From: Bin55 sp965220235
Lineage (GTDB): Bacteria > Pseudomonadota > Gammaproteobacteria > Pseudomonadales > Azotimanducaceae
Length of the DNA: 64,000 bases
Reading direction: 5' to 3'
NCBI GenBank assembly: GCA_965220235.1
Contig: OZ244815.1
Location: 1,860,001 to 1,924,000, forward strand
Shown here: piece after piece, positions 62,669 to 64,000 of the stretch
Position numbering within the stretch: position 1 is the stretch's first letter
Layout: every line of letters begins with the position of its first letter
Position numbers and translations under genes: made by a program
The notes under the pieces: generated by a model
The model's database searches: none
Told to the model about the DNA's origin: nothing
The model's input: only the letters and a program-made list of their open reading frames with translations

Positions 62669-64000
62669 ATGAATATAGCACTCATGCGTATGACGCAGCG
62701 AGTTGTTACTTTCGCGATTTTGGCATTTTCGATAGTTAGTTCCCAAGTATTAATTGCTCAGGACACTGACGAAGAAGCTGACACGACGCTGATTCCAATT
62801 GAGGAAGAGCTCATTGTCGTTGGATCACGTGTACGTGGTCGGAGTGAAACGGATTCACCTGTACCGGTAGATGTAGTTCAAGGCGATGATTTCATAGCAC
62901 AAGGCGCTAGCGACCTAGATGCAATCGTTGCAGCGTTGGTGCCATCCTACAACGTGAATCAGGAACCTATCTCAGATGCGGCGACGATCATGCGTCCAGC
63001 TTCTCTGCGAGGCATGTCACCTGACGCAACATTGGTACTTCTGAATGGTAAAAGACGTCACAGAGGTGCGGTGATTGCGTTGCTCGGTTCAGGATTGTCG
63101 GGTGGTTCGCAAGCCCCAGACCTTTCTTCGATCCCCGGAATTGCTATAGATCGCCTAGAAGTTCTTAGAGATGGCGCATCCGCACAGTATGGTTCGGACG
63201 CAATCGCAGGCATCATGAATTTCGTACTCAAACGAGATCGGAGCGGTGGTCTTTTTGAGGCAAAAGTCGGTAGTACTCTTGAGGGTGATGGTCAGCGAAT
63301 GGTTTATGCCGGAAATATCGGGTTGCCTCTAGGAGCCAATGGATTCGCAAACCTTAGTGCCGAGTACAAGGTAGTTGATCCAACCGATCGCGCGGTTCAA
63401 CGCAGTGACGCACAAGATCTGATTGACGCTGGAAATACTTCGGTACGTACTCCTCACGCGATGGTCTGGGGCGGACCTGAGATTCGGGACGACGTAAAGT
63501 TGTTCGGCAATTTCGGATTTGACCTAACGCCTGACGTTGAGGTATATGGTTGGGCAAACCAATCAACCAGAACGGTTGAGGGTGGTTTCTACTTCCGTAA
63601 TCCCAACACCCGAAATGGCGTTTTCAACGGAGCAGATGACGTTTTCTTCGACCCAGATACTCGTTTAGTTGTCGATTCCAGCACACCCGGCGCCGAAATG
63701 TGGGCAGAGACGGTTCGGGTAGCTAACCTAGATTCATCTTTAGGTGGTTGTGGTCCTGATACAGTCCAAGATCCCGACTCTTTGGTGTCCTATGCGGAGC
63801 AAAATGCAAGCGCGAACTACACCGCTGTAATCGCCGGTTTACCAAGTCACTGCTTCATGTTCCAAGAGGTGCAGCCAGGTGGTTTTACACCACAATTCGG
63901 CGGTGACGTCACGGATCAATCCATCGCTGCCGGGATTCAGGGTACCTACGCCAACGGTTGGTACTGGGACCTTAGCATCGTGCAAGGTTCGAGTGAAGCC
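62669..64000 (+). CDS. TonB-dependent outer-membrane receptor (5' part; runs off the window)
   Basis: The frame is open from the ATG at 62669 (ribosome-binding site AAGGGG upstream) for 444 codons to the window end. A signal peptide (VVTFAILAFSIVSSQVLIAQ) is followed by a TonB-box-like EEELIVVGSRVRGR. The plug domain follows: SPVPVDVVQGDDFIAQGASD, TLVLLNGKRRHRG, IPGIAIDRLEVLRDGASAQY and GSDAIAGIMNFVLKR. All match TonB receptors of the large, non-siderophore type seen in marine bacteria. The barrel begins after that. The gene lies 118 bases after the CRTAC1 gene on the same strand, so it may belong to block B. The substrate is unknown. Confidence 0.88.
   Translation, partial: MNIALMRMTQRVVTFAILAFSIVSSQVLIAQDTDEEADTTLIPIEEELIVVGSRVRGRSETDSPVPVDVVQGDDFIAQGASDLDAIVAALVPSYNVNQEPISDAATIMRPASLRGMSPDATLVLLNGKRRHRGAVIALLGSGLSGGSQAPDLSSIPGIAIDRLEVLRDGASAQYGSDAIAGIMNFVLKRDRSGGLFEAKVGSTLEGDGQRMVYAGNIGLPLGANGFANLSAEYKVVDPTDRAVQRSDAQDLIDAGNTSVRTPHAMVWGGPEIRDDVKLFGNFGFDLTPDVEVYGWANQSTRTVEGGFYFRNPNTRNGVFNGADDVFFDPDTRLVVDSSTPGAEMWAETVRVANLDSSLGGCGPDTVQDPDSLVSYAEQNASANYTAVIAGLPSHCFMFQEVQPGGFTPQFGGDVTDQSIAAGIQGTYANGWYWDLSIVQGSSEA

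Noticed and set aside
1..64000. CRISPR arrays, insertion sequences and prophage genes
   Set aside because: No regularly spaced repeats, transposase, integrase catalytic domain or phage structural motifs were found by eye.

Overview
The window looks like a gene-dense, moderate-GC chromosome segment of an aerobic, free-living (probably marine) gammaproteobacterium. I infer this from the mfd-csiV pair, S-methyl-5'-thioinosine phosphorylase, a DUF2799 lipoprotein, Cus-type metal efflux, an alginate-export-type porin and TonB-dependent uptake. No insertion sequence, prophage, CRISPR array or rRNA is visible. The only RNA gene recognised is one tRNA-Glu.

Layout. 1-2008: end of a glycosidase-like beta-propeller gene, an alpha/beta hydrolase and a Tat-exported aldo/keto reductase. 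2009-3160: a repeat-rich spacer and a small basic DNA-binding-like protein. 3174-7296: exonuclease III, an MFS carrier and a SulP anion transporter. 7528-11532: an operon of a Tat-exported Fe-S aldo/keto reductase followed by larC-larB-larE, the full pathway for the nickel-pincer nucleotide cofactor, without larA. 11659-18580: enoyl-CoA hydratase, a HEPN-like protein, a SpoU methyltransferase, two divergent transglutaminase-fold proteins whose signal-peptide codons overlap on opposite strands, a HIT protein and BipA. 18758-24754: a CusCBA-type efflux operon. 24928-33612: a ThDP enzyme, an MscS channel, purine salvage (Hpt, MTIP), CsiV and Mfd. 34218-38871: a translationally coupled 2-oxoacid:acceptor oxidoreductase operon with its own GltD-like Fe-S flavoprotein. 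38908-48793: porin, long-form GAPDH, PutP, small envelope proteins, an ATPase, a DUF481 protein, tRNA-Glu and a homocysteine methyltransferase.

49000-64000 is the least explained part. It holds two blocks built from the same parts. Block A is a giant TPR + FG-GAP lipoprotein, a TPR lipoprotein and a CRTAC1-type (FG-GAP + ASPIC/UnbV) lipoprotein. Block B is a membrane-anchored pentahaem cytochrome c carrying C-terminal TPRs, a CRTAC1-type protein joined to it by TAATG, and a TonB-dependent receptor that runs off the window. An ammonium transporter and a D-amino-acid-oxidase-type flavoprotein lie between them. I suggest an undescribed envelope uptake/redox system; its substrate cannot be read from the sequence.

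Start codons marked uncertain (several TTG/GTG) were chosen from ribosome-binding sites, signal peptides and overlaps by eye. All family names come from motif recognition, not from database searches.
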